Source: Acuticoccus sp. MNP-M23
GTDB lineage: Bacteria > Pseudomonadota > Alphaproteobacteria > Rhizobiales > Amorphaceae
Length of the DNA stretch: 64,000 nt
Assembly: GCF_031195445.1 (NCBI RefSeq)
Contig: NZ_CP133480.1
Location: forward strand, 4,828,501-4,892,500
Direction: 5' to 3'
Under the pieces are notes generated by a model that did no database searches, had not been told where the DNA came from, and worked only from the letters and a program-made list of their open reading frames with translations. Positions 50,100-59,276 of this stretch are shown here, in pieces. A program made the position numbers and the translations under genes. The first letter of the stretch is position 1, and each line of letters begins with the position of its first letter.

Positions 50100-50176
50100 G
50101 CGCCGGTAGCTCAGCTGGATAGAGCACCAGACTACGAATCTGGGGGTCAGGGGTTCGAATCCCTTCCGGCGCACCA
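50100..50176 (+). tRNA. tRNA-Arg (anticodon ACG)
   Basis: The sequence spans 77 bases with the 3' CCA encoded. The acceptor stem is GCGCCGG with CCGGCGC. The D-loop is TAGCTCAGCTGGATAGAGCA, the anticodon stem-loop CCAGA-CTACGAA-TCTGG has anticodon ACG, and the T-arm is GGGGTTCGAATCCCT. ACG reads CGU/CGC/CGA after deamination. The accessory-looking region begins right after it. Confidence 0.97.
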
Positions 50177-50793
50177 TTCAATTCCAAGACATCGCAATTG
50201 CCGTAAAGCTGGCTGGACGCAGCCCAGATCGGGTTCAGCATCTGCGCTTGGACTTCGCGATTTACGCGATGCAGGCATAGCCATGAGCCGCTGATCCACG
50301 TTGCACGCGAAGCGCGGGATCCTCTGTGACGTTATGTGGCCGGGGGCCCGGCAGCAGGAAATTTCGGTAGCAACGCGAGGCTGCGAACGGTGGCGTGCTC
50401 GCAAGCTCTGAAGGCCGTCGGCGCATGGTTCCCGCCCGCCAGCCTGCAACGCCGCCTTCATTCTTATCGAGATCGCCCTTCGCCAAGTCCAGAAGGAGTT
50501 TCCGATCAATCAGTTGCAAGTCGGTCGGGAATCGCGCCATCCGGAGATGCAAGTATTCTTGATTTTTAGGATCAAGTATTCTGGCGAGCACAGCAATTGT
50601 ATCTGCCAAGACTACGCGTTTCGCCATTGACGCTCCCAACCCAAGAATGTATTCACACTCGATGCAGCGCCAGACTCCCCGCTTCTTTGCGGGTCATGCC
50701 ACTGGCCTCGCCACGCGGATTTCTGCCCCAGATCACGTCCACGAATACATGGGCCGCCCCGCGGGCACCTGACCACCGGCCGGGAGTTCGACC
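50177..50793. other. 617-base region after tRNA-Arg with little coding signal
   Basis: Apart from one weak leftward frame (50262-50627) nothing here reads as a normal gene. GC content falls in patches (about 50520-50660), for example around ATTCTTGATTTTTAGGATC. I found no integrase remnant and no second copy of the tRNA 3' end within the window that would mark an attachment site. Confidence 0.5.
50262..50627 (-). CDS. Doubtful hypothetical protein
   Basis: A weak leftward frame of 121 residues from an ATG at 50627. The first 55 residues read like a folded helical protein (MAKRVVLADTIAVLARI, FPTDLQLIDRKLLLDLAKGDL). The rest is Arg/Pro/Ser-rich and shadow-like. It may be the remnant of a gene truncated at its 3' side. 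No family was recognised and no ribosome binding site is clear. Confidence 0.3.
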   Translation of the reverse strand: MAKRVVLADTIAVLARILDPKNQEYLHLRMARFPTDLQLIDRKLLLDLAKGDLDKNEGGVAGWRAGTMRRRPSELASTPPFAASRCYRNFLLPGPRPHNVTEDPALRVQRGSAAHGYACIA

Positions 50794-53700
50794 TTGAGCG
50801 CGACGACTGTGGACGATGCAAGGGCGGCGGAGGCGGAGGCGGCAGCCAACAAGATCGCGGCGTTCGATGCGGAGCTGAGCCGGAGTTCGAACAACATCGG
50901 CGAAGTTCGCGGCGTGGCCGCGACGGCGATCGACACGCTCGGCGCCATGGACCGCATGATCGAGAAGATCGACTCGCTTGCCAGCCAGACGCGCAGCTTC
51001 GCCGACGATATCGACAAGTTGCAGCTCGTCTTCAAGATCATGGAGAAGGCGCCGCCGCTCAAGAACGCCGCCAGGATCGGCAGCGACATGCTGAAGGCCG
51101 TCGAGAGCACGGTCGATAAAATCGCGGGCAATATCGACAAGCTTGCACGGAAAATCGAGGACAGCGGCGTCTACGAAAAGGTCGACGAGGCGACCGCGCT
51201 GTTCCGCAGCCTCGACGCCGAACTTGCCGACGCACAGGGCCAGATCGACGAGACCCAGGCCGCGTTCGCCGAAGTGTCCGATATCACCGGCAAGGCCTAC
51301 ACCTTCGCCGACGAACCGGTGCTGGCGCTGGGCGCCCTGGTGGAGATCCCGCTCAGCCTCGTGGCGGAGGTGAACGGCGCGTACGATGCGGCCAAGGCGC
51401 AGGTGAACGATTTTCTGGAGCCGCTGCCGGAAGGCGACTTCAACTTCATCATCGAGGTCGAGCAAACCTTCGGCAAGGTGACCGAGGCGCTCGCATTTCT
51501 GAGAGGGCCGCTCCAGGCGGTCTATTCGGTGATCAAACCGATCGAACCTTTGCTCGGTGCAGTCGATCTCATCGCGTCGGTGACCGTCGATCCGGTGATC
51601 GACTTCGTGCTCGACACGCTTCGCATCGACGAGGTGATCAATGCCGTCGCCGATAAGATCACCGAGCCGCTGGACGAAATCAAAGATTTCGAGTTCGGCG
51701 ATATCTTCGGCGCGATCGACTTCCTGAACGGTTTTGATTTCGCCTCGTCCAAGTACGACCACGACCGTGACGAGAAGATCATCAGCACGGACTGGGACAC
51801 CGACCCGACCCAGACCGAGGCGGGCGACGACCCGACCCCGCGCCAGAACGACCCGTTCGGCATCGGTCAGTTCGCTAATGACGTGAAGAACAAGCTGACC
51901 GGCGTGGTCGATGCGGTGGAAGGCGAGGCAGACGCTTTCGTCCGGCGTCTCGTCGGCGAACTGAACGCCGATGGCGGCGGCGTTGCCATGGAGATCATTT
52001 CCGACCAGATCGAGAATTTCCGCAACCGTGCCGAGGATGGCGACGGGGACGACAACCTGTCGGCCAGCATCGCGAGCCCGATCCCGGACAACCCCCGCAT
52101 CGCGATCCACGATGTCATCCTCATCGGCGACGACAACGACAACATCATCACCTCCTACGGCGGGCTGAACCTCCTTTATGGCGGGATCGGCGACGACACA
52201 CTGATTGGCGACGGCAACACGCTGACGCCGCTCGGAACGGCGGCCGTGCCGGGCGACAACGTGGAGGTGGTGGACGATGCTGCCGACCCCGACGACGGGC
52301 ACGAGGACATCGCCGTCTTCACCGGCCCGCTGATCCAGTACCGCTTTGAGCGCGAGATGGTAGACGGCGTCGAGCACGTCGAAATGAGGCAGGTCTCCCC
52401 TATCGAGGGCTCGTCGTTCGATGGCACCGACACGCTGATCGGCATCGAGAAGGTCATTTTCCTGGGCGACAGCGACGCGCTCGGCAACGAATACTTGATG
52501 CTGACCATCGACGAGCTGTTCGACAAGGTGACGTTCGTCGACGACAGCGCGAGCACCTTCAACGGTTCGGCGGGAACCGATGAGCAGTACATCTTCGGCC
52601 GCGCAACCGAGGGCACGACGATTTTCGGTGGCGAGGGCAACGACCTCCTCGCCGGCGGGACCGGCAACGATTACCTGATCGGCAACGACGGCGACGACCT
52701 CCTGCGCGGCAACGGCGGCACCGACGACATCCGCGGTGGCGCCGGCAACGACACCGTCGTGGCGCGGGTCACCGCCACCGACGTCATCATAGATCTCGCC
52801 GATGGCGGCCCTCCCGGCTGGACCGGTTATGACGGCTCGATCGAGGATCGGCGCGGGGGGCAACCGTCGGTCTTCAGCAGCCTCATCTCGGTGGAGAACG
52901 CACAAGCCTCGATCGCGAACCAGGGCGCCCGGGACTTCGTCCGCATTTACGGGGACGATGGCGCCAACCTGCTGCGCGGCAGTGCGCGGATCGACGCGCC
53001 GCTCGGCGGCGACCCCATCAGCACGGGCATCGACGTTCTGGTCGGGCGCGGCGGTGACGACACGCTGATCGGCAACAGCGGCGATGACCTTCTGAGCGGC
53101 GGCACCGGCGTCGATTTTCTCGAAGGCGGGGCCGGCGACGACACGCTGGTCGATGACGATGACGGCAGCGCCGGCGGCAACCTTTACGACGGTGGCGACG
53201 GCGACGACACGGTCATCTACGGCACCGACCTCAGGGGCAGCGGCGCGTCAACGCCGACCCAAAGCGCCGTCCGGGCCTGGGAAGGCGTCCTGGCGAAGAA
53301 TCCGGACCTGAAGGCCGAACTCCAGGAGGCGGGACAGGCGCCCGTCATCACCCGCGCGGCGCTGTCGGAATCGATCGTGCTCCTCTCGGAAGGCGCGATC
53401 GACGAAGACGGCCACGTCACGCGGCTCGTCGAGCGATATGTCGACGGTGTGCTCGTCGGAACCGATGTGCTGGTCGACGTGGAGACCGTGGTCGGATCGG
53501 ATGCCGGCGACGTGCTCCACGGCGGCACCGGCCGGGCATCGATGCGCGGTCTCGTCGGCGGCAAGGGTGACGACATCATCCGCATCGAGGAGGCGCGCGG
53601 CCTCGTCGATACGGGCACCGGGTCGGACATAGTCCATATTGGCCTCCGGCTCGCGTCCGAGGATGCAGTCATCGGCACCTGGCGCGGCAACGCGCAATAT

Positions 53701-56700
53701 GAGAAAGCCAAAATCCTCGGCGATGGCGAGGACACGCTCGACCTGTCGGAACAGGATGGCGTGCGCTGGACGGTGTCCCGTCAGGGCCGGAACGGCGACA
53801 TCAACGTCATCGCGGTGGACGAGCGCTACAGCGGCGATGTGGATGCCAACGGCACCCTGCTCGACGACCCCGCCGATCCAGAGGTCAACCAGTACATCGC
53901 CGCCTCCGCACGGGGCTTCGGCACGATCATCGGCGGCGATGGCGACGATTACCTCGCCAACCCCTACGCCCACACGGTGCGCGGCGGCGGCGGCAACGAC
54001 TTCCTGCGCGGCGAAGGCGCATTCGTCGGCACGCTCGACGGCGGCACCGGGGACGACGAGATCGACCTCGAAGGCTCTGGCACGGCGCTCGGCGGCGCGG
54101 GCAACGACATCATCGACGTCTTGGGGGCCGCATTTCCGCAGGTCGGGCCCGATAATGACGGCATCGTCACCGTCTATGGCGGCACGGGCGACGACATCGT
54201 GACCTTCAAGGACGGTGTGGGCGGCGCGTCCCACATCAGCGGCGATGCGGTGTCCGGCGGCGATGACGGCGGCCTCGACATTATCACGGGGCAGTACAAC
54301 AACTCTATCGTTTTCCGCGGGAATATTATCCGGGACCAGTCGGAAGCCCGCGTCGTCATCGACCTCGACGCCGGCACGATCACCAACAACGACGACCCGG
54401 CCTCGATCGACGCCACCATCTCCGGCTTCGAGATTGCGATCGGCACGGACGATTTCGGGGACGTGCTCAGCGGCGCGCGGCGCAGCGAGACTGCGATCCC
54501 GGGCGACCTCTCGGACGACGATCCCTCCAACGATGTGCGCACGCTGGTGAGTGGCAACGACCAGCTGATCGGCGGTGGCGGCGACGACACTCTGGAGGGC
54601 CTTTCCGGCCTGTCGGCGAACGAGGCAACCGCAACCCGCGGCCAGTTCCTGAATGTCGACGGTGACTTCGCCGACGATCTCGCCGGAAGCTGGACGGTCG
54701 AAGCCTGGATCAGCACCGTCGACGGCGACGACCAGTACAACCGTGTCGTCACAGCGCCCTCCGGAAACGGCGCGCAGACCTTCTCCCTTCTCGTGCGCAA
54801 CGGCGTCACGCACGTGCGCTTCGACGGGCCGAACGTGATCCAGGAAGGTGGCCCGCGCATCGATGACGGTGAGCGGCACCACCTCGCAGCCCGCTTCGAT
54901 GGCGACACCGGCACGCTCACCACCTTCGTCGATGGGGTGGAGGTGATGCGGACGGAAGGCATCGTCGGAACGCCGCTGACCGCCAACGGCAACATCACGA
55001 TCGGGGCCTACAACGAGGCCTACGGACAGAATTTTGACGGTGACATCGACGGGGTGCGCGTCACGTCAGGCCCCCTCACGAACGCTGAGATCGTTGCCGC
55101 TGCCGCGCGCGATGACGACGGGGCGATTGCCGCACCGACGCCCGGCGCCCCCTCCTCGGCATTCCTCTATGTGCTGGGCCAACGGGCGACCGAATACGGG
55201 CCGCTTCTGGGACGGGGCGTCACCGCCGTCGACCACGCCGCCGCGGAGCATGTCGTGACACGCGCCGGCGTCGCGTCGGGTGACGATGTTCTTTATGGCG
55301 GCGCGGGCACCGATGAGCTCTACGGCGGAGACGGCGACGACCTGCTGCATGGCGGGAATATTCCCGAGACCAGCGAGGTGTCCGGCGTGGACTACCTCCA
55401 CGGCGGTCTCGGTCGTGACACCGCGTCCTTCGCGCTGAGTGCGCCCGGCACGGATGCGACCCAGCCCGAGGTCGTCAGCACCGAGCGGTTCGCCGCAATC
55501 GATGTCGACCTCGAGACGGGCTTGGCCCGGCGGATCGGTTCGGACCTCATCGAGGCCCACCTCGTCAGCATCGAGAACGTGATCGGCACCCTCCTCGACG
55601 ACGAAATTCACGGAGATGCCCTCGGGAACGCTCTGCACGGCGGCCTCGGCGCCGACACCGTGCACGGGCGTGGCGGCGACGACGTCATCACCGTTCTGGG
55701 TGACGACATCGCGGACGGCGGCGCGGGCGATGACATCTTCGTGGTCGGTGCTGGCAACGCTGCAATCGCGGGCGGCAGCGGCGAAAACACGATTGCCTTC
55801 GATGGCTCCGTGTTCTTCCGCTACAACGTGGCCGAACAGCGCTATCTCGGCGAAACGATTGTCACGCGGGCCGCATGGGCGACCGCGCAAACGGACGCGG
55901 ACGGCAATATCATCAGCGCTGCCGGAAGTGCTGACGAGCGCACGATCACGCGCACGACGAGCGACGGGACCGAGACACAGACCTGGACGCCCGGACGCAT
56001 CCTCGCGATTGACCCCGTCTTTGCGACCGATATCGAGGACGCGGGCGCGATCGTGTTCGACGAGGCCGGCTTCGATATCGTTCTCAGTGAGGAACGTGAG
56101 ACATTCGAGGGCACCTTCGAGGATATCGACGCCTTCGAGACCGGAGAGACCCGGAACTCCTACAAGACGGACAACTTCACCGGCACCGGGACGTCTGGCG
56201 ACGATGTCCTTCATGGTGACTTCGGTGGAGACGTCATGCGCGGTCTTGCCGGAGCGGATCGCCTCTTCGGCCACGGCGGCGATGACGATCTGGTCGGCCA
56301 GGCGGGCGACGATACGCTGAGCGGCAGCGACGACAATGACAGGCTTGTCGGCGGTGCGGGGTGGGACTTCATCCAGGGCGGCCGCGGCGACGACGTGGCG
56401 GCCGGCGGCCGGGACGATGACAGCATCTTCGGCGCTGCCGGGAACGACGACCTTAAAGGTGGCGGAGGCAACGACCTCATCAATGGCGGTGCCGGCGAGG
56501 ACCATCTCAAGGGTTCGGCCGGTGACGACACCGTGAACGGTGACAGCGGGTCGGACGTGATCGTTGCCGGATCCGGCTTCGACCTGATCGACGGCGGCGA
56601 TGGCGACGACAGCATCAACGGCGGCGGTGCAAACGACACATTGAACGGCGGTCAGGGCAAAGACCGGATTGTCGGCGCGAACGGAAGAGATACGCTTTCC

Positions 56701-57249
56701 GGCGACGGGGGCGACGACCTCCTCAACGGTGGTCAGGGGCTGGACAGGCTCTTCGGCGGCGACGGCGAAGACACCCTGAAAGGCGATGACGGCCGCGACT
56801 TCATCTATGGTGAGGGCGACGATGACCGGATCTTCGGCGACGCGGGCAACGACGTCCTGAACGGCGGCGTTGGCAATGATCTGCTGTTCGGCGACAATGG
56901 CAACGACGCGTTGACCGGCGGAACGGGCGCCGACGTCTTCGTCGCCCGCGGCGCGTTCGGCTTCGACCAGATCTTCGACTTTGAGGACACGGCGGGCGAC
57001 GAGCCGGTCGCCGACGGCCTCGATCTCATCGATCTGCGCGCCCTACGCGCACTCAACGGCGGCAAGGTCTCGCTCGATCAGCTCAGCCTCGTTCAGCGCG
57101 AAGACCGCGTCCGCATCACGCTCGACCTCGACCGCGACGGCATCACCGACACGATCGATCTCGATGGCGACGGCACCGCGGACCCTCACCGCATCGACGT
57201 CCTCAACGCGACCGCAGCGCACTTCCAGGACGCCGACTTCATCTTCTGA
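50794..57249 (+). CDS. Giant RTX calcium-binding protein with LamG-like domain
   Basis: This 2151-residue acidic protein is probably secreted by a type I system. Residues 1 to about 350 are helical and coiled-coil-like (KIDSLASQTRSFADDIDKLQ). Blocks of GGxGxDxhx RTX repeats occur at about 450-500, 600-660, 740-800, 1040-1130 and 1490-1530. A dense array lies near 1795-2045. A LamG/concanavalin-like domain sits at about 1285-1430 (GSWTVEAWISTVDGDDQYNR, DGERHHLAARFDGDTGTL). The tail has DLDRDGITDTIDLDGDGTAD and an uncleaved secretion signal-like end. The TTG start at 50794 has a GGGAG site. No T1SS genes are nearby. Confidence 0.88.
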   Translation: MSATTVDDARAAEAEAAANKIAAFDAELSRSSNNIGEVRGVAATAIDTLGAMDRMIEKIDSLASQTRSFADDIDKLQLVFKIMEKAPPLKNAARIGSDMLKAVESTVDKIAGNIDKLARKIEDSGVYEKVDEATALFRSLDAELADAQGQIDETQAAFAEVSDITGKAYTFADEPVLALGALVEIPLSLVAEVNGAYDAAKAQVNDFLEPLPEGDFNFIIEVEQTFGKVTEALAFLRGPLQAVYSVIKPIEPLLGAVDLIASVTVDPVIDFVLDTLRIDEVINAVADKITEPLDEIKDFEFGDIFGAIDFLNGFDFASSKYDHDRDEKIISTDWDTDPTQTEAGDDPTPRQNDPFGIGQFANDVKNKLTGVVDAVEGEADAFVRRLVGELNADGGGVAMEIISDQIENFRNRAEDGDGDDNLSASIASPIPDNPRIAIHDVILIGDDNDNIITSYGGLNLLYGGIGDDTLIGDGNTLTPLGTAAVPGDNVEVVDDAADPDDGHEDIAVFTGPLIQYRFEREMVDGVEHVEMRQVSPIEGSSFDGTDTLIGIEKVIFLGDSDALGNEYLMLTIDELFDKVTFVDDSASTFNGSAGTDEQYIFGRATEGTTIFGGEGNDLLAGGTGNDYLIGNDGDDLLRGNGGTDDIRGGAGNDTVVARVTATDVIIDLADGGPPGWTGYDGSIEDRRGGQPSVFSSLISVENAQASIANQGARDFVRIYGDDGANLLRGSARIDAPLGGDPISTGIDVLVGRGGDDTLIGNSGDDLLSGGTGVDFLEGGAGDDTLVDDDDGSAGGNLYDGGDGDDTVIYGTDLRGSGASTPTQSAVRAWEGVLAKNPDLKAELQEAGQAPVITRAALSESIVLLSEGAIDEDGHVTRLVERYVDGVLVGTDVLVDVETVVGSDAGDVLHGGTGRASMRGLVGGKGDDIIRIEEARGLVDTGTGSDIVHIGLRLASEDAVIGTWRGNAQYEKAKILGDGEDTLDLSEQDGVRWTVSRQGRNGDINVIAVDERYSGDVDANGTLLDDPADPEVNQYIAASARGFGTIIGGDGDDYLANPYAHTVRGGGGNDFLRGEGAFVGTLDGGTGDDEIDLEGSGTALGGAGNDIIDVLGAAFPQVGPDNDGIVTVYGGTGDDIVTFKDGVGGASHISGDAVSGGDDGGLDIITGQYNNSIVFRGNIIRDQSEARVVIDLDAGTITNNDDPASIDATISGFEIAIGTDDFGDVLSGARRSETAIPGDLSDDDPSNDVRTLVSGNDQLIGGGGDDTLEGLSGLSANEATATRGQFLNVDGDFADDLAGSWTVEAWISTVDGDDQYNRVVTAPSGNGAQTFSLLVRNGVTHVRFDGPNVIQEGGPRIDDGERHHLAARFDGDTGTLTTFVDGVEVMRTEGIVGTPLTANGNITIGAYNEAYGQNFDGDIDGVRVTSGPLTNAEIVAAAARDDDGAIAAPTPGAPSSAFLYVLGQRATEYGPLLGRGVTAVDHAAAEHVVTRAGVASGDDVLYGGAGTDELYGGDGDDLLHGGNIPETSEVSGVDYLHGGLGRDTASFALSAPGTDATQPEVVSTERFAAIDVDLETGLARRIGSDLIEAHLVSIENVIGTLLDDEIHGDALGNALHGGLGADTVHGRGGDDVITVLGDDIADGGAGDDIFVVGAGNAAIAGGSGENTIAFDGSVFFRYNVAEQRYLGETIVTRAAWATAQTDADGNIISAAGSADERTITRTTSDGTETQTWTPGRILAIDPVFATDIEDAGAIVFDEAGFDIVLSEERETFEGTFEDIDAFETGETRNSYKTDNFTGTGTSGDDVLHGDFGGDVMRGLAGADRLFGHGGDDDLVGQAGDDTLSGSDDNDRLVGGAGWDFIQGGRGDDVAAGGRDDDSIFGAAGNDDLKGGGGNDLINGGAGEDHLKGSAGDDTVNGDSGSDVIVAGSGFDLIDGGDGDDSINGGGANDTLNGGQGKDRIVGANGRDTLSGDGGDDLLNGGQGLDRLFGGDGEDTLKGDDGRDFIYGEGDDDRIFGDAGNDVLNGGVGNDLLFGDNGNDALTGGTGADVFVARGAFGFDQIFDFEDTAGDEPVADGLDLIDLRALRALNGGKVSLDQLSLVQREDRVRITLDLDRDGITDTIDLDGDGTADPHRIDVLNATAAHFQDADFIF

Positions 57250-57339
57250 AACCAGCGCGCCTTCCCACTGGCTCGATAGCGGTCTGGCGTCTCGGCTCTG
57301 GTTCGCTTGGGCCGCTCGGACGCTTCGCGAGGGCCGGAC

Positions 57340-57900
57340 ATGGACAAAGCGCTGGCGATGGCCAATGCGCTTGATGGGATGAGCCGCGCCTATGCAGCCG
57401 TCGCGGCCAACATCGAGCGTCAGGCGCTGCGCGATGCGGTGACGAGGTACAACACCGAAAGTCTGGCGGGTCTTCTCGACCGTTTCGGACCGGGCGGCCT
57501 GGCTTTGGCAAGGGTGAGCTGGCGCTTCTCGCCGCGCCGATCTTCCAAGGTCGCGATCCCAACGTCGACGGCGTATCAAGCTGGACACTGCCGGCCCTCA
57601 CCGCCTCCATCAAAAAGCGGTTCGGCAAGAGGGTGACGCCCCAGAGCCTGTTGCGCCTCCTGCAGCGCAAGGGCTCTCGTCGCGGCGCGCAACATCACCC
57701 TGGTGCCGCTGCCGCCCACCTCGCCGCAGTTGAACCCCATGGAGCGAGGCTGGCTGCACCTGCGAGAACGACAGCTCAACCTTCGCCTGCTCCCCGAGAT
57801 CGAGGCCATCGTCGATGCTTGCTGCAACACCTGAAACGTCTTGATCGACGACACCGACCGCTTTGCTTCCAGCCTTGGATCCGAAAGATCATCCACCAGG
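57340..57900 (+). pseudogene. Decayed IS630-type transposase
   Basis: Pieces of one transposase are spread over two frames. From 57340 a helix-turn-helix region reads ERQALRDAVTRYNTESLAGLLDRFGPG. After a frame change near 57497 the reading continues GRDPNVDGVSSWTLPALTASIKKRFGKRV. The central catalytic part is missing, and near 57680 the sequence resumes in another frame with NITLVPLPPTSPQLNPMERGW, the end of the IS630 DDE domain. An in-frame TGA at 57832-57834 stands where Trp is usual (CCNT-stop-NVL). Two frame changes, a deletion and a stop make it inactive. No terminal inverted repeats were found. Confidence 0.8.
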
Positions 57901-58040
57901 CACGCCGGTATGAGAAATCGCCTGATGAGGGATTCCCTCGAAGATGCGAACGGAGCGCGAAGGGCTTTTGTGAAGATCAGTCTGCGCTGGACGCCGCCGA
58001 AATCCAACGGCATCGGGTCAGCAAGATCGCGCACTGTTAG

Positions 58041-58436
58041 AAGCGATGCTAAAATCTCTCATAATTAAATTAATACAACATTCATTAAAAATTTTTCCAA
58101 CAGGTAAAGTAATAATTCTACTGCCATGATAAGCGTAACAGCTACCAGCTTCACACAAGGTATGGTTTGCGTAGTAATTTTTATGATTAAATTAAAAATA
58201 GAATCATGAAAAAATATTTCTAATACGATTTCATATTAGATAACTTGAATATATATTCTACATCATGAACAAAATACTGACGATAACATACTACAAGTGG
58301 CGAGTTACGCTCCGTTTTACTACACCACCGCAGTAAAAAATTACACCATTCATACAACACGCCAGCACGACGGTATCCATCATCAAGGCGGTTCGACGGA
58401 GGAGCCGCTGCGGACGCGCATAGCCGAAGTGTCTCT
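58041..58436. other. AT-rich tract between IS remnant and kinase cluster
   Basis: GC content drops sharply from about 58045 to 58360 compared with the rest of the window, with runs such as TTAAATTAATAC and AAAAATTTTTCC. A short frame, ATG at 58265 to TAA at 58334-58336, reads MNKILTITYYKWRVTLRF. It resembles the cytoplasmic start of a sensor kinase and may be the lost N-terminus of the next gene. The tract likely holds the promoter of the signalling cluster. Confidence 0.5.
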
Positions 58437-59276
58437 TTGCGTCATTTTCTGCACCCGTATTACACGCAGCAAGGATTGATTGAATTCGCTGGGAATATCG
58501 GCGGCATCGTCCTCATGCGAAGTGGCGGCGCGCAGACCGATCCACCGCCACCGGCGTTATTGCAGGGGGAGGCACCCGAAAGCGCAATCCGGCTTGCCAC
58601 AAGTCTGGCCCAAGCTGAGGTCGGTAGTGTTGAGATCGTGTCGCCCACCAGTGCCGGGCCGGCGATGCAAGTGGCGCTACCGTTCTTCGACCGAACCGGA
58701 AATCAGTCCGGTGCGATCTTGGCGTACGTCGACCGTGAGGAGATTTTGCATCAAACCGTTACAAGCTTTAGCGCGCCCGAAAAGGAGATTGCCGTCGCCA
58801 GTGACGGCAGCGCTCACCTGACTCGCAAGAGCGCAAATGCGCCTCCGCTGATGGCGCCCGGTCCAACTGACAGGGCGCTGCCAATGCTCTTGGCCGGACT
58901 CAGCGGCGAACAGCCTCCCCAAGGCAGCTCGATTGATGGCGACATGGCAGTGAGCCGCGAAACCATTGCCTTCAGTGACGGAGCACCCCTCCGCCACTTG
59001 CGCTCGGCGGCGACGATGCCAAGCGCAAGGCTCCTGCGTGATACCAGCAGTTCGCTGCGCAACAACATCTCGTTGGCACTTGCCACTGCCATTGCGTCCA
59101 TTGTTATCGCAGCGCACCGCGCCGCGCGGCTCACCCGGCGATTTTGCGTCCTGCGCAAAGAAACACCATCCGGTGCGGCAAACGTGGTTCCGCTGAAGCT
59201 GACCGTCACCGGAGACGCAAAGTCTGCGCAGCTGACCTGCATATTTGCACAGATGCACTTGAGCAGATGCGCGTGA
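58437..59276 (+). pseudogene. Sensor half of a frameshifted histidine kinase
   Basis: This frame has 280 codons and no good start (TTG at 58437). It encodes the extracytoplasmic sensor region of a kinase (HPYYTQQGLIEFAGNIGGIV, GPAMQVALPFFDRTGNQSGAILAYVDREEIL). One membrane helix follows (ISLALATAIASIVIAAH) and then most of a HAMP domain (NVVPLKLTVTGDAKSAQLTCIFAQM). It then runs into a TGA at 59274-59276. The HAMP domain continues in another frame as LEQMRVNHRES, so a single 1-base deletion or 2-base insertion near 59258-59262 splits the gene. The N-terminal membrane helix is also missing. Confidence 0.65.

Noticed and set aside
56170-56950. Short regularly spaced DNA repeats that might be taken for a CRISPR array
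   Set aside because: They encode in-frame GGxGxDxhx RTX nonapeptides, vary in sequence and have no cas genes nearby.
57841-58068. Short frames after the transposase remnant as independent genes
   Set aside because: They follow directly from the decayed transposase 3' end, have no ribosome binding site and show no recognisable domain.
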